Shown here in pieces: positions 39,302-47,836 of a stretch of 50,889 nt of DNA. The notes under the pieces were generated by a model, which saw only the letters and a program-made list of their open reading frames with translations, searched no databases and had not been told where the DNA came from. Every line of letters begins with the position of its first letter. Within the stretch, counting starts at the first letter, position 1. The position numbers and the translations under genes were made by a program. This DNA is from Rhodoplanes serenus (lineage in GTDB: Bacteria; Pseudomonadota; Alphaproteobacteria; Rhizobiales; Xanthobacteraceae): positions 1 to 50,889 of the forward strand of contig CAMDDZ010000038.1 of the NCBI GenBank assembly GCA_945893145.1, written 5' to 3'.

Positions 39302-40957
39302 ATGCTTGATAAATCCGCTTCCCCGCGCGGCGCGAAGACCGGCCCGCGGCTCGATCTGCAGCAACACCTTGCCGATCTCGAAGCGGCCGGGCTCCTGGTC
39401 CGCATCGACCGGCCGATCAACAAGGACACCGAGCTCAATCCGCTGGTGCGCTGGCAGTTCATCGGCGGCGTGCCGGAAGAGGAGCGCCGCGCGTTCCTGT
39501 TCACCAATGTGACCGACAGCAAGGGCAAGCGCTACGACATGCCGGTCGTGGTCGGCGCGCTCGCTTCGTCGCCGGCGATCTACGCGCTCGGCATGGGGCA
39601 GGCGGTCGAGGAGATCGGCGACGCCTGGATGCGCGCGATCGCCAATCCTATTCCGCCGGTCGCCATTGACAACGCGCCGTGCCAGCAGGTCGTGATCACC
39701 GGCGATGAATTGCGAAGCGAAGGGCTGAAGTGCCTGCCAGTGCCGGTCTCGACGCCGGGCTTCGACGCCGCGCCCTATCTCACGGCGACACTGTGCGTCA
39801 CCAAGGACCCCGAGACCGGCGTGCGCAACATGGGCACCTACCGCGCGGCGCTGAAGGCGCCGGATCGCCTGGTGGTCCGCATGGTGGCGAAGGAGGCGAC
39901 CGGGGCAGGCGGCTATCTGCACTGGTTGAAATATCGCGAGCGCGGCGAGAAGATGCCAATTGCCATCGTGGTCGGCTGCGCACCCATTGTCATGTTCACC
40001 GGCCCGCAGAAGCTCGCCATCGACGTGGACGAGCTTGCGGTCGCGGGCGGCGCAGCCGGCGCGCCGATCCGCATGACGCGCTGCCGCACCGTCGATCTGG
40101 ACGTGCCGGCCGATGCCGAGATCGTGGTCGAAGGGCTGATTGATCCGGAAGTGCTGGAGCCCGAGGCGCCGTTCGGCGAGAGCAACGGCTACGTGGCGCT
40201 CGAAGGCTACAACATGCCGATGCAGGTGACCGCGATCACCATGAAGCGGGCGCCGGTGTTCACCCAGATCATCAGCCAAGTGACGCCGAGCGAATCGAGC
40301 GTCATCAAAAAGGTCGCCTATGAGCCGCTGTTCCTCGCCCACCTCAAGCAGAACCTCGGCGTCAAAGGCATCCGCCGCGTCGTGATGCACGAGCGGCTGA
40401 CCAATTTGCGGCCGGTGATCTTCCTGCAATATGCGGCCGGCGCGCCGCGTACCGAGGTCTGGCGCGGCCTGCATGGCGCAGCCACCCTGCAATCGAACTG
40501 CGGCAAGATCGTCATCGCGGTGAGCGAGGATATCGATCCCGCCAGCATGGACGCGGTGCTGTGGTCGCTCGCCTACCGCACCAATCCGGCAGACGACGTG
40601 CATATCGTGCCGCACCGTGGCGGCGTGCAGGGCGCGCAGTATCTTCCGGGCAAGGGCGATTCCGGTCTCTTGATCGACGCCACCCGTAAACGGCCGATGC
40701 CACCACTGGCGCTGCCGACGCGCGAACATATGGAGCACGCGCGCAAGCTCTGGGAAGAGCTGGAATTGCCGCCGCTCAACGTGCAGGCGCCCTGGCACGG
40801 CTACACCTTAGACGACTGGACTGACACCTGGGAGCAGTATGCGCGGCGCACGGTCGCGGGCGACTGGGAGCAGACCGGCAAAGAGACGCTGCTGCGCCAG
40901 CGCAAGGGCCTGATGCCGGAGACGCCGGTGCGGCCGGGCTTCAATTCGGAGGACTGA
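39302..40957 (+). CDS. UbiD family decarboxylase
   Basis: 551 residues of the UbiD family (PF01977), which uses prenylated FMN to add or remove CO2 on aromatic or unsaturated acids. Family features are LDLQQHLADLEAAGLLVRID, the conserved NMGTYRAALK, EPEAPFGESNGYVALEGYNM bearing the acidic catalytic residues, and the late RTNPADDVHIVPHRGGVQGA. Activity needs the cofactor maker UbiX, which is not in the window. The ATG at 39302 follows tctC by 39 bp. The stop overlaps the next gene (TGATG), so decarboxylase and CMD protein are translationally coupled. Confidence 0.93.
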   Translation: MLDKSASPRGAKTGPRLDLQQHLADLEAAGLLVRIDRPINKDTELNPLVRWQFIGGVPEEERRAFLFTNVTDSKGKRYDMPVVVGALASSPAIYALGMGQAVEEIGDAWMRAIANPIPPVAIDNAPCQQVVITGDELRSEGLKCLPVPVSTPGFDAAPYLTATLCVTKDPETGVRNMGTYRAALKAPDRLVVRMVAKEATGAGGYLHWLKYRERGEKMPIAIVVGCAPIVMFTGPQKLAIDVDELAVAGGAAGAPIRMTRCRTVDLDVPADAEIVVEGLIDPEVLEPEAPFGESNGYVALEGYNMPMQVTAITMKRAPVFTQIISQVTPSESSVIKKVAYEPLFLAHLKQNLGVKGIRRVVMHERLTNLRPVIFLQYAAGAPRTEVWRGLHGAATLQSNCGKIVIAVSEDIDPASMDAVLWSLAYRTNPADDVHIVPHRGGVQGAQYLPGKGDSGLLIDATRKRPMPPLALPTREHMEHARKLWEELELPPLNVQAPWHGYTLDDWTDTWEQYARRTVAGDWEQTGKETLLRQRKGLMPETPVRPGFNSED

Positions 40958-41505
40958 TGGCGCGAGTTCCCTATCTGGAAAAATCCGACCTCGCACCCGA
41001 GCACCGCGATCTGCTGTCGCGCGAGATCACGCTCTATAAGGCGCTGGCGCACAGTCCCGGCGCACTCAAGAGCATGAGCGGCGTCGGCGCCTACATCCGC
41101 CACAAGAGCACACTCGACCCAAAGCTGCGCGAGCTCGCCATCCTCCAGGTCGGATATCTGGCGCGCTCGCCTTATGAATGGTCGCATCACGTCAAGATCG
41201 GCCACGATTTCGGATTGAGCGACGACGACATCCGCGCGCTCGCCGAGGAAACCGCCGGCCGCGCCAGCAAGCTCGATCCGCTGGCGAAGCTTGTGCTGCG
41301 TGCCGCCCGCGAGATCACCCGGGATCTCTCAATGTCGGACGAAACCTTCGCGGCGCTCGCCGCGCAACTGAGCCGCGAGCACATGATCGATCTGACCATG
41401 ACGATTTCGTTCTACAACGCGGTGGTGCGGGTGCTGGCGACGTTGCAGATCGACGTCGAGCCCGAATATCAGAAGTATCTCGCCGCCCACCCGCTGCCGA
41501 AATAG
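40957..41505 (+). CDS. Carboxymuconolactone decarboxylase family protein
   Basis: 182 residues with the CMD/AhpD-like helical fold (PF02627): KSMSGVGAYIRHKSTLDPKL, RELAILQVGYLARSPYEWSH and LTMTISFYNAVVRVLATLQI. The CxxC pair of peroxidase-type AhpD is absent, since ARSPYEWSHH stands there. The conserved Glu-His patch points to the lactone decarboxylase/isomerase branch. Its ATG overlaps the UbiD stop by one base. It probably handles an intermediate made after UbiD action. It is convergent with the binding protein at 41513. Confidence 0.9.
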   Translation: MARVPYLEKSDLAPEHRDLLSREITLYKALAHSPGALKSMSGVGAYIRHKSTLDPKLRELAILQVGYLARSPYEWSHHVKIGHDFGLSDDDIRALAEETAGRASKLDPLAKLVLRAAREITRDLSMSDETFAALAAQLSREHMIDLTMTISFYNAVVRVLATLQIDVEPEYQKYLAAHPLPK

Positions 41506-41512
41506 CTCGCTG

Positions 41513-42493
41513 TCACTTGCTGCCGCCCAGCATCGTGTCGTCGATGAACCGGCGCAGATCGCCTTGCGGCATGGCGGCGATTTCCTTGCCTTCGACCATG
41601 ATTTCCATCGTGCCGCGCAGCATGTCGAGATCGACGCGGCCGTCGCGCGGGAAGTTGCCGGGCGGATGCGCGATCAGATCGTCATAAGTCTTGGCAGCGA
41701 CGGCTGGGGTCACCTTCAGGGCGTCGGCAAGGAGCTTGGCGGCTTCGTCGCGGTTGCTGGCGTCGTAGAGCCAAGTCACGCCTTTGAGCCAGGCGGCGGC
41801 GAATTTCCGCGCCAGCTCCGGGTGGCTCTTGAGCCATGCGTCGTTGGCGGCAAGGCAGGTGAACATGAACTTCGGCGCCACGTCGCTGAACTTGCCAAGG
41901 ATGGCGAAGCCCGCTTCGGCCGCCGCGATCGACTGCGGCGGCACCAGCCAGACCGCGTCGAGCGCGCCACCTTGCAGGCCCTGGTAGATTTGCGCGGTGC
42001 CTTGGCCGGCGACCAGATCGTAGTCGCTGTCGCCGAGCCCTTTAGCCTTGAGCAGCCGCTTGAGCGCGATGGTCGAACCCGACTGGATCGACGAGGTGCC
42101 GATCACCTTGCCTTTCAGCTCGGCGGCGCTTTGCATACCCTTTTTGGCGACCAGCACGCCCGGGTGCGGCGACATCGTCGCCATCGCGAGCCGCGCGCCG
42201 GTGCCGCCCTTTTCGATGAAGGCCACCACTGCGTTGCAGGTGTTATGCATGATGTTGATCGAGCCCGACGCGACCGCCTGCTGGCCGGGCGACACGCCGA
42301 TTGAGACCACGTCCCATTCGATGCCGGCTTCGGCGAAGAAACCCTTGGCGCGGGCGACGATGCCGGGCCAGCCGGTCGCCGTGGGCGAGACTTGCCCAAA
42401 GCTCACCTTCTCGGCGGTCTGCGCCGCCGCGCCGATGGGCGAGGCGGCAACCAGAGTGGCCGCGAGTGCAGCGGATCGAAACAGCAGGCTCAT
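41513..42493 (-). CDS. ABC-type periplasmic substrate-binding protein (NMT1/SsuA-like), orphan
   Basis: 326 residues from the ATG at 42493, preceded by GGGAGGA. A Sec signal peptide (RSAALAATLVAASPIGAAAQ) is followed by a type 2 binding fold: GWPGIVARAKGFFAEAGIEW, GSINIMHNTCNAVV, ELKGKVIGTSSIQSGST and AVWLVPPQSIAAAEAG. Proteins of this kind deliver nitrate, sulfonates or pyrimidine precursors to ABC transporters, but no permease or ATPase is adjacent. It diverges from the haloacetate dehalogenase-like gene, with an 18-bp palindrome between, so its ligand may be a haloacid-type compound. That is inference. Confidence 0.88.
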   Translation of the reverse strand: MSLLFRSAALAATLVAASPIGAAAQTAEKVSFGQVSPTATGWPGIVARAKGFFAEAGIEWDVVSIGVSPGQQAVASGSINIMHNTCNAVVAFIEKGGTGARLAMATMSPHPGVLVAKKGMQSAAELKGKVIGTSSIQSGSTIALKRLLKAKGLGDSDYDLVAGQGTAQIYQGLQGGALDAVWLVPPQSIAAAEAGFAILGKFSDVAPKFMFTCLAANDAWLKSHPELARKFAAAWLKGVTWLYDASNRDEAAKLLADALKVTPAVAAKTYDDLIAHPPGNFPRDGRVDLDMLRGTMEIMVEGKEIAAMPQGDLRRFIDDTMLGGSK

Positions 42494-42551
42494 CAAGTCC
42501 TCCCGCGCGTTTTGTTGGATTATTTCAGAGCCGGAGGCTTGAGTATATCGC

Positions 42552-42569
42552 GCCAGTGTTGACACTGGC
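42552..42569. promoter_or_regulatory. 18-bp perfect palindrome between divergent genes, candidate operator
   Basis: gccagtgt (42552-42559) and acactggc (42562-42569) are perfect 8-base inverted repeats separated by tg. The site sits 59 bp from the binding-protein start and 48 bp from the dehalogenase start. Size and place fit a dimeric repressor or activator that controls both genes, but no regulator gene lies next to it. Confidence 0.5.
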
Positions 42570-42616
42570 TCACGAGTTCACGTCACGATGGCAGCACTGG
42601 AATCCTGGGATTGCAC

Positions 42617-43507
42617 ATGATGGAAGGCTTCACCCGCACTGAGATCAACACCAGCGGCGCCCGCATCGTCGCGCTGCACGGCGGCAAGGGGCCGCCGCTG
42701 TTGCTGATGCACGGCAACCCGTTCACGCATCTGTCGTGGCACAAGTTCGCGCCACGGCTCGCGCAAGAGTTCACCGTGGTGGCGACCGATCTGCGCGGTT
42801 ACGGCGATTCATCGAAGCCGCCGGGCGGCGACGATCATTCCGGTTATTCGTTCCGCAATATGGCGCTCGACAATGTCGAGGTGATGGCGTCGCTCGGATT
42901 CAAGAAATTCTTCGCCGCTGGCCATGATCGCGGCGGGCGCGTCCTGCATCGCATGTGCCTCGACCATCCGGACAAGATCGAACGCGCGGCGATCCTCGAC
43001 ATCATTCCGCAGCACCATCTGTTCAACAACATCACCAAGCCCTGGGCGACGTTCTCCTGGCACTGGTTTTTCAACATCCAGCCAGCGCCGATGCCTGAGA
43101 AGATGATGGGCGCCGATCCCGACTGGTTCATCGAAAAGAAGCTCGCCAAGACCAAGCAGGGCTTGAGTTTCTTCGGCAAGGAGGCGCTCGAGGAATACAA
43201 GCGCTGCTTCCGTAATCCGGAGACCATCCATGCCATCTGCGAGGACTATCGCGCCTGCGCGTCGGTCGACTTTGAGATGGACACCAAGGATTTCGCAGCG
43301 GGCAAGAAAATCATCTGCCCGTCGCTGATCCTTTGGGGCGCAACCGGCGGCGTCGGCCGCAATCACCAGCCGGGTCCGGGCGAGATCTGGCAGAAATACG
43401 CGACCGACATCCGCGGCGCCAAGGCGCTGCCGTGTGGGCACTATCTTTCCGAAGAGGCGCCGGAAGAAACCTATTCCGAGCTGCGCGCGTTCTTCTCGGC
43501 GCGTTGA
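42617..43507 (+). CDS. Haloacetate (fluoroacetate) dehalogenase-like alpha/beta hydrolase
   Basis: 296 residues. The nucleophile Asp104 in GHDRGGRV is followed by Arg105 and Arg108, the carboxylate-binding arginines of fluoroacetate dehalogenases. Asp128 (AILDIIP) and a His near 275 (GHYLSEE) complete the triad. SWHWFFNIQ carries the His-Trp halide-binding pair, and the Tyr in CEDYRA is the third halide ligand. LMHGNPFTHLSWHKF gives the oxyanion hole. It should hydrolyse a short haloacid to the hydroxyacid and halide in the cytoplasm. Two adjacent ATG codons (42617, 42620) are possible starts. It diverges from an orphan binding protein. Confidence 0.88.
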   Translation: MMEGFTRTEINTSGARIVALHGGKGPPLLLMHGNPFTHLSWHKFAPRLAQEFTVVATDLRGYGDSSKPPGGDDHSGYSFRNMALDNVEVMASLGFKKFFAAGHDRGGRVLHRMCLDHPDKIERAAILDIIPQHHLFNNITKPWATFSWHWFFNIQPAPMPEKMMGADPDWFIEKKLAKTKQGLSFFGKEALEEYKRCFRNPETIHAICEDYRACASVDFEMDTKDFAAGKKIICPSLILWGATGGVGRNHQPGPGEIWQKYATDIRGAKALPCGHYLSEEAPEETYSELRAFFSAR

Positions 43508-43584
43508 CGCGCGCCGCTACGCGGCGACTGCAGGAAAAGCCTGCCGGCCGCGTGCTGACGGGACGATCTTCGCAGCGTTGTCTT

Positions 43585-44622
43585 TTACGTTCCGACCGGC
43601 GCCGGCGCGGCAAGGAAGCTCCGCACCGCGTAATAGAGCAGATGGCGGTTGTTGCCGTAGCCCGGGCTGTGCGCGGTTTGCGGCAGGATGATGAACTGGC
43701 GTTCGCCGTTCGAAAGCTGGCGGTAGAAGTCGAGCAGGTCCTCGTTGGTCGAGTTGCCGTCGAATTCGCCTCGGATCATCAGCACTGACGAGCGGATCTT
43801 GGCCGGGTCGACAGCCGGCAGGTTCGCGGCCATGTCGAGGTAAGTGCCGGTCGGGATCGTATCGCCGAACTTCATTTCCACGGCGATGATGGCTTCCGCC
43901 ACCGCCGGATCATAGGTCCCGGAATGGCCGTCGCGGGTGAAGATCGAGCGGATCATGTCGGCGTCGCGCTTGCGGCGCGTGTTGGCACGCAGCTCAGCGA
44001 TCCGCTTTTGCCGCCGCGCGATCTCGGCCGCGCCAGTGCCCTTGTAGGTGAAGGCGACCAGGATGAGCCGGTCAACGCGCTCCGGCTGCGCCTGCGCGTA
44101 GGCCGCGGCGCGGATGCCCCCCGACGACGTGCCGTAAAAGTGCATTCTCTGCTGGCCGGTTTCCTCCATCACCACCGGCATCGCGGCCTTGAGGTCCTCG
44201 ACGCCGCTTGCGATGTCGGAGTTGTTGCCCGACGAGCCGGAATAGCCATAGCCATCGTGGTCCATGGTCCAGACGTCATAGCCATAGCGGGCCATGACGT
44301 TCATCAGCGAATACTCGCCCTTGCCCGGCACCGTGAGGTCATAAGACGAGCGGGTCGAGTTCGACGAGCCGTGCACCAGGAACAGGACCGGCAGCGGCGC
44401 CGCGCCAGGTTTCGGCGCACCGACCCGTTTACGCCAGAGGTTGAGCTTCACGTTGCCTTTGGCGGCCCAGTATTCCGAGCTCCAGATTTCGCCGGATGCT
44501 TCCGCCGGTGCGGCTGTTTGCGCCTGCGCGGACGCAAGGCTGGCGACCAGGCCTGCGCCGATGCCGAGACCTGTGCCCATCAGAACTGTGCGCCGTGCGA
44601 TGTCATGATCCGTCTCGGTCAT
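43585..44622 (-). CDS. Exported alpha/beta hydrolase with Tat signal
   Basis: 345 residues. The N-terminus carries ARRTVLMGTGLGIGAGLVAS, a twin-arginine signal, with cleavage near SAQAQ, so the enzyme is probably periplasmic. The alpha/beta hydrolase domain has VLFLVHGSSNSTRSSYDL, WTMDHDGYGYSGSSG, the nucleophile elbow FYGTSSGGIRAAA, an acid near RGEFDGNSTNED and a late His in PQTAHSPGYGNN. It is probably an esterase or lipase-like hydrolase; the substrate is unknown. It follows a small secreted protein gene (47 bp gap, same strand) and is convergent with the dehalogenase. Confidence 0.88.
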   Translation of the reverse strand: MTETDHDIARRTVLMGTGLGIGAGLVASLASAQAQTAAPAEASGEIWSSEYWAAKGNVKLNLWRKRVGAPKPGAAPLPVLFLVHGSSNSTRSSYDLTVPGKGEYSLMNVMARYGYDVWTMDHDGYGYSGSSGNNSDIASGVEDLKAAMPVVMEETGQQRMHFYGTSSGGIRAAAYAQAQPERVDRLILVAFTYKGTGAAEIARRQKRIAELRANTRRKRDADMIRSIFTRDGHSGTYDPAVAEAIIAVEMKFGDTIPTGTYLDMAANLPAVDPAKIRSSVLMIRGEFDGNSTNEDLLDFYRQLSNGERQFIILPQTAHSPGYGNNRHLLYYAVRSFLAAPAPVGT

Positions 44623-44669
44623 CGTGTTGTCCTCTGAAGCTGGAGCGATTGCGGCAATCCGAACCGGCG

Positions 44670-45047
44670 CTATTTCGCCGGGCAGAGTTTGTCGAACACC
44701 TGGAACGCGGCGATGATCTGCTCGCCTTCCTTGGAGTTCGGATCGATCTGCTCGAGGCCGGTCAGCAGCGTGGCGTATTCAGCGCCGATCTTTTTCGCCA
44801 GCTCTTCCACCCGCTTGGCGATCTCCTGCACCTTCTTGTCGTCCTTCTTCTGCTGGGCCTGTTCCATTTCGTCGTTGAGCTTGTCCAGGTCGCAATAGGC
44901 TTGCGCCTTGGTCTTATCGGCGGCGATGAGTTTGGCGACCCGTTCTACTTCGGCCGGCGTCGTCTTGGCCGGAGGCTTCTGCTGAGCCTGAGCCAGCAAT
45001 GGCAATGCGACGAGAGCGAAAATCGCGGCGAGCAACTTGAAGTTCAT
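44670..45047 (-). CDS. Small secreted helical protein, function unknown
   Basis: 125 residues with a clear Sec signal peptide (NFKLLAAIFALVALPLLAQA). The mature part is highly charged and helical (LDKLNDEMEQAQQKKDDKKV, then EIAKRVEELAKKIGAEY), likely a short coiled coil, with two cysteines (in AYCDLD and DKLCPAK) that could form a disulfide. The ATG at 45047 is chosen because the frame upstream is not protein-like. It lies before the Tat hydrolase gene on the same strand and diverges from the tctC at 45187. No family with known function is recognised. Confidence 0.8.
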   Translation of the reverse strand: MNFKLLAAIFALVALPLLAQAQQKPPAKTTPAEVERVAKLIAADKTKAQAYCDLDKLNDEMEQAQQKKDDKKVQEIAKRVEELAKKIGAEYATLLTGLEQIDPNSKEGEQIIAAFQVFDKLCPAK

Positions 45048-45186
45048 GGTCGAAATCCTTGCATCCTTGCGTGTTAGTCCAAAGCGATGAGCCGACGATA
45101 GCAGATCGATTTGAGCCGCGTTAGATGGTTGAGAAACGCCAGTGCAAGGCGCAAGATTAAGTTTCCTGCACTGATTGGAGCGCGGC

Positions 45187-46161
45187 ATGTCAATGTTCAA
45201 GATCTTTAGGCTCGCATCTGCCGTGCTGGCCGCACTTGCATTCGCGGCGCCGGTGGCCGCGCAGGATTGGCCAACCAAGCCCGTGAAGATTGTGGTGCCG
45301 TTCGGAGCGGGCGGCGCCGCCGACCGGCTCGGGCGGCTCGCCGCCGATCATCTCACCAAGGTCTTCAATCAGCAGTTCTACATCGAGAACCGTGTGGGCG
45401 CGGGCGGCGCGGTCGCATCCTCCGCCGTGGCGCGTGCCGACGCCGACGGTTACACGCTGCTGATTGGTGGCTCCGGGCCGCACATCATGGGCCCGGCGGA
45501 AAATCCCAACATCGGCTACGACCCGGTCGGCGATTTCATCCACATCGCCATGATCGGCGGCGAGAGCTTTACGCTGGCGGCGCAGGCGAGCCTCGGCGTC
45601 AAATCGTTCAAGGATCTGATTGCGCTGTCGAAGAGCCGTGCGGAGCCGCTGAACATCGGAACGCCCGGGGCGGGCTCGCTGGGCCAGCTCATGGTCGAGA
45701 CCATGCTGCTGCGAAAAATTGTCAATCTCAATCACGTACCCTACCGCGGCGGCGCGCCATTGCTCACCGACTTTTTCGGCAACCACATCCCGCTGGCGGC
45801 CACCCCCGTGCTGCCGGTCTTGCAGCACGCCGAGGCCGGCACCATCGTGCCGCTCGCCGTGACGTCGACCGAGCGGATCGCGGTGCTGAAAGGCGTGCCG
45901 ACGTTTGCCGAGATCGGCTATCCAGAAATGAACGGCGCGATCTGGTTCTGGCTGGCAGGGCCGAAAAACCTGCCGGCGCCGGTGGTCGAGAAGCTCAATG
46001 TTGAGGTCCGGCGCTTCGTCAACGATCCGGCGACCAGACAGATGTTCGAGAAGAGCGCCTTGCTGGCGATGGATGCCGATGTGCCGGGGCTGACGAAATA
46101 TATCGCCGGCGAGGTCAAGCGCTGGACCACGTTCGTCGAGGAAAAGGGATTGAAGAAATAG
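45187..46161 (+). CDS. TctC/Bug family periplasmic solute-binding protein
   Basis: 324 residues from the ATG at 45187 (another ATG two codons in; GGAGCG upstream). A Sec signal peptide (ASAVLAALAFAAPVAAQ) is followed by DWPTKPVKIVVPFGAGGAAD. Family motifs are a NRVGAGGAVASSAVA loop, DADGYT, LNIGTPGAGSLGQLMVE and HVPYRGGAPLLTDFFGN. It is followed after 130 bp by the deacetylase-fold gene on the same strand, and they may be co-transcribed. The ligand is unknown and no TctAB is nearby. Confidence 0.92.
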   Translation: MSMFKIFRLASAVLAALAFAAPVAAQDWPTKPVKIVVPFGAGGAADRLGRLAADHLTKVFNQQFYIENRVGAGGAVASSAVARADADGYTLLIGGSGPHIMGPAENPNIGYDPVGDFIHIAMIGGESFTLAAQASLGVKSFKDLIALSKSRAEPLNIGTPGAGSLGQLMVETMLLRKIVNLNHVPYRGGAPLLTDFFGNHIPLAATPVLPVLQHAEAGTIVPLAVTSTERIAVLKGVPTFAEIGYPEMNGAIWFWLAGPKNLPAPVVEKLNVEVRRFVNDPATRQMFEKSALLAMDADVPGLTKYIAGEVKRWTTFVEEKGLKK

Positions 46162-46291
46162 TTTGTTCCGCGGCGCTAGCCGAGCGAGCGATCCGCAAGA
46201 CCGATCACCAGACGCGGCGCGATCACCGACATTCAGGATTTAAGGATTCCGGCGCTTACCTCGCCTGGCCGGAACACACTGGAGAAGCTCA

Positions 46292-47206
46292 ATGCAAGAC
46301 ACCGCAGCGCTCTACGATTTCGTGCCGATGCCTGAGCGCAAGCCGCTGAAATGGCCGAACGGCAAACGGCTCGCGTTGATGATCACGCTCAACCTGGAAT
46401 ATTGGGAGCTGACGCAGGATCACGACGGCCCCTATTTTCCGGGCGGGCCTTCGATCAACGAGCGGCTGCTGCCGGCACGCATTCCGGATTTCAACAATCA
46501 CTCCTGGCGTGAATACGGCCACCGCGTCGGCATCTGGCGGATCTACGACGTCTTCGACGACGCCAAGGTACCGGCGAGCTGCACGGTCAACGGCATCCTG
46601 TGCGAGCGGCATCCGCAGATCGTCACTGCGGCGGCAAAACGCGGCTGGGAGCTGATCGCGCACAACTACATCCAGACCGAATTCATGGTCAATTACCGCG
46701 ACGATCGCGCCAAGGAGCGCGACGTCATCAAGCGCGTGGTCGACCTGATCGAAAAGACCACCGGCAAGCGTCCGAAGGGCTGGCTGTCCTCGTCGCTGCG
46801 CTGCACGGTGAACACGTCCGGCATCTGCAAGGAGCTCGGGCTCACCTATCACTGCGACTACATGAATGACGAGCAGCCCTACCTCGTTAAAACCGCGCAC
46901 GGCCCGCTGGTGTCGATCCCCTACACGCAAGAGGCCAACGACATTGGCATGTTTCTGCGCCGCAATCTCACCGCCGACGAGGCCTTTGGCTTGTGGAAGG
47001 ACGAGTTCGACGAGCTCTACCGGGCGGGCGAGAAGAGCGGCCGCATCATGAGCATCGGGCTGCATCCGCACATCGTCGGCCGCGCCTTCCGGATTCGCGC
47101 GATCCGCGAATTCATCGACTATGCCAAGACATTCGACGGCGTGTGGTGGGCGACCCGCGAGGAGATCGCGGACTGGTATCTCGCCAACCACAAGACGCAC
47201 ATCTGA
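46292..47206 (+). CDS. Polysaccharide deacetylase-fold protein (PuuE/allantoinase-like), degenerate metal site
   Basis: 304 residues. The order of elements fits the NodB-type barrel (PF01522), as in the metal-independent allantoinase PuuE: KRLALMITLNLEYWEL in place of the usual double Asp, VPASCTVNGILCERHPQIV, RGWELIAHNYIQTEFM in place of HSxxH, and RPKGWLSSSLRCTVNTSGIC. The late MSIGLHPHIVGRAFRI gives the catalytic-histidine strand. The missing ligands suggest amide hydrolysis without a metal, or a changed function. It follows the tctC gene and is convergent with the two-TM protein gene. Confidence 0.82.
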   Translation: MQDTAALYDFVPMPERKPLKWPNGKRLALMITLNLEYWELTQDHDGPYFPGGPSINERLLPARIPDFNNHSWREYGHRVGIWRIYDVFDDAKVPASCTVNGILCERHPQIVTAAAKRGWELIAHNYIQTEFMVNYRDDRAKERDVIKRVVDLIEKTTGKRPKGWLSSSLRCTVNTSGICKELGLTYHCDYMNDEQPYLVKTAHGPLVSIPYTQEANDIGMFLRRNLTADEAFGLWKDEFDELYRAGEKSGRIMSIGLHPHIVGRAFRIRAIREFIDYAKTFDGVWWATREEIADWYLANHKTHI

Positions 47207-47210
47207 CGCG

Positions 47211-47798
47211 TTATTCTGGCGGTGCAGGCGCGACCGAGTATTGCTTGGCCAGTACCTGGTAAAGCCATTCGCGTTCGATCTCGCTGCCGCCTTTTGCCAG
47301 ATCGAGGCGTTGCGCGCCCGCGTCGACCGTCAGCCGATTGCCGCTGTCGGTTGGCCGCAGGCGCAGTGACTGCAACTGCTGCCGGGTCAGGTCGACGCGG
47401 ACGCGCTTGGGAAAATACTCACTCAAGCTGCGTTGGCGCGCCGTGTCGTTGTTCAATTGCATGGGCGCCACGCCGGAATCGTAAGTCATGCCGTTGATGC
47501 TCAGCCTCAGCGTTTCCGGCACTTTGGGCCGCAGGAGCTGGAACAGGACATACATCGCCATCAGGCCGCCGACGGTCCAGCCGCCCAACCAGAACAATGT
47601 GAACAGGTTGTTTTTGCCGGCCCAGACCTCGCTGCCGACACTAACCAGTCCATAGGCCCAACCGCAGAGCCAGAATCCCATGAACAACACGATACCCAGT
47701 TGCGCCATTCCGCTGCCTTGATGCGGAATGGTGATGAGGGTGCCGCCGCCCTCGGTGCTGACGGTGATTTTCGAGCCGTTCGGCGGGTTCGCAGCCAT
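47211..47798 (-). CDS. Conserved hypothetical membrane protein
   Basis: 195 residues with two transmembrane segments, about 33-52 (LGIVLFMGFWLCGWAYGLVS) and 67-88 (TLFWLGGWTVGGLMAMYVLF). A polar N-terminus and a C-terminal beta-rich soluble domain surround them. No enzymatic motif is recognised; it resembles anonymous membrane proteins of the same bacterial group. It lies 38 bp downstream of the marR-type gene on the same strand, so it may share that transcript. Confidence 0.75.
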   Translation of the reverse strand: MAANPPNGSKITVSTEGGGTLITIPHQGSGMAQLGIVLFMGFWLCGWAYGLVSVGSEVWAGKNNLFTLFWLGGWTVGGLMAMYVLFQLLRPKVPETLRLSINGMTYDSGVAPMQLNNDTARQRSLSEYFPKRVRVDLTRQQLQSLRLRPTDSGNRLTVDAGAQRLDLAKGGSEIEREWLYQVLAKQYSVAPAPPE

Positions 47799-47836
47799 GG
47801 GGTCAGTCCATCGATTGCCGATGCGAAGACGCGACG

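Noticed and set aside
38309..40798. 829-codon open frame on the - strand
   Set aside because: It lies antisense to tctC and ubiD, both well supported; it is rich in Arg/His with no domain.
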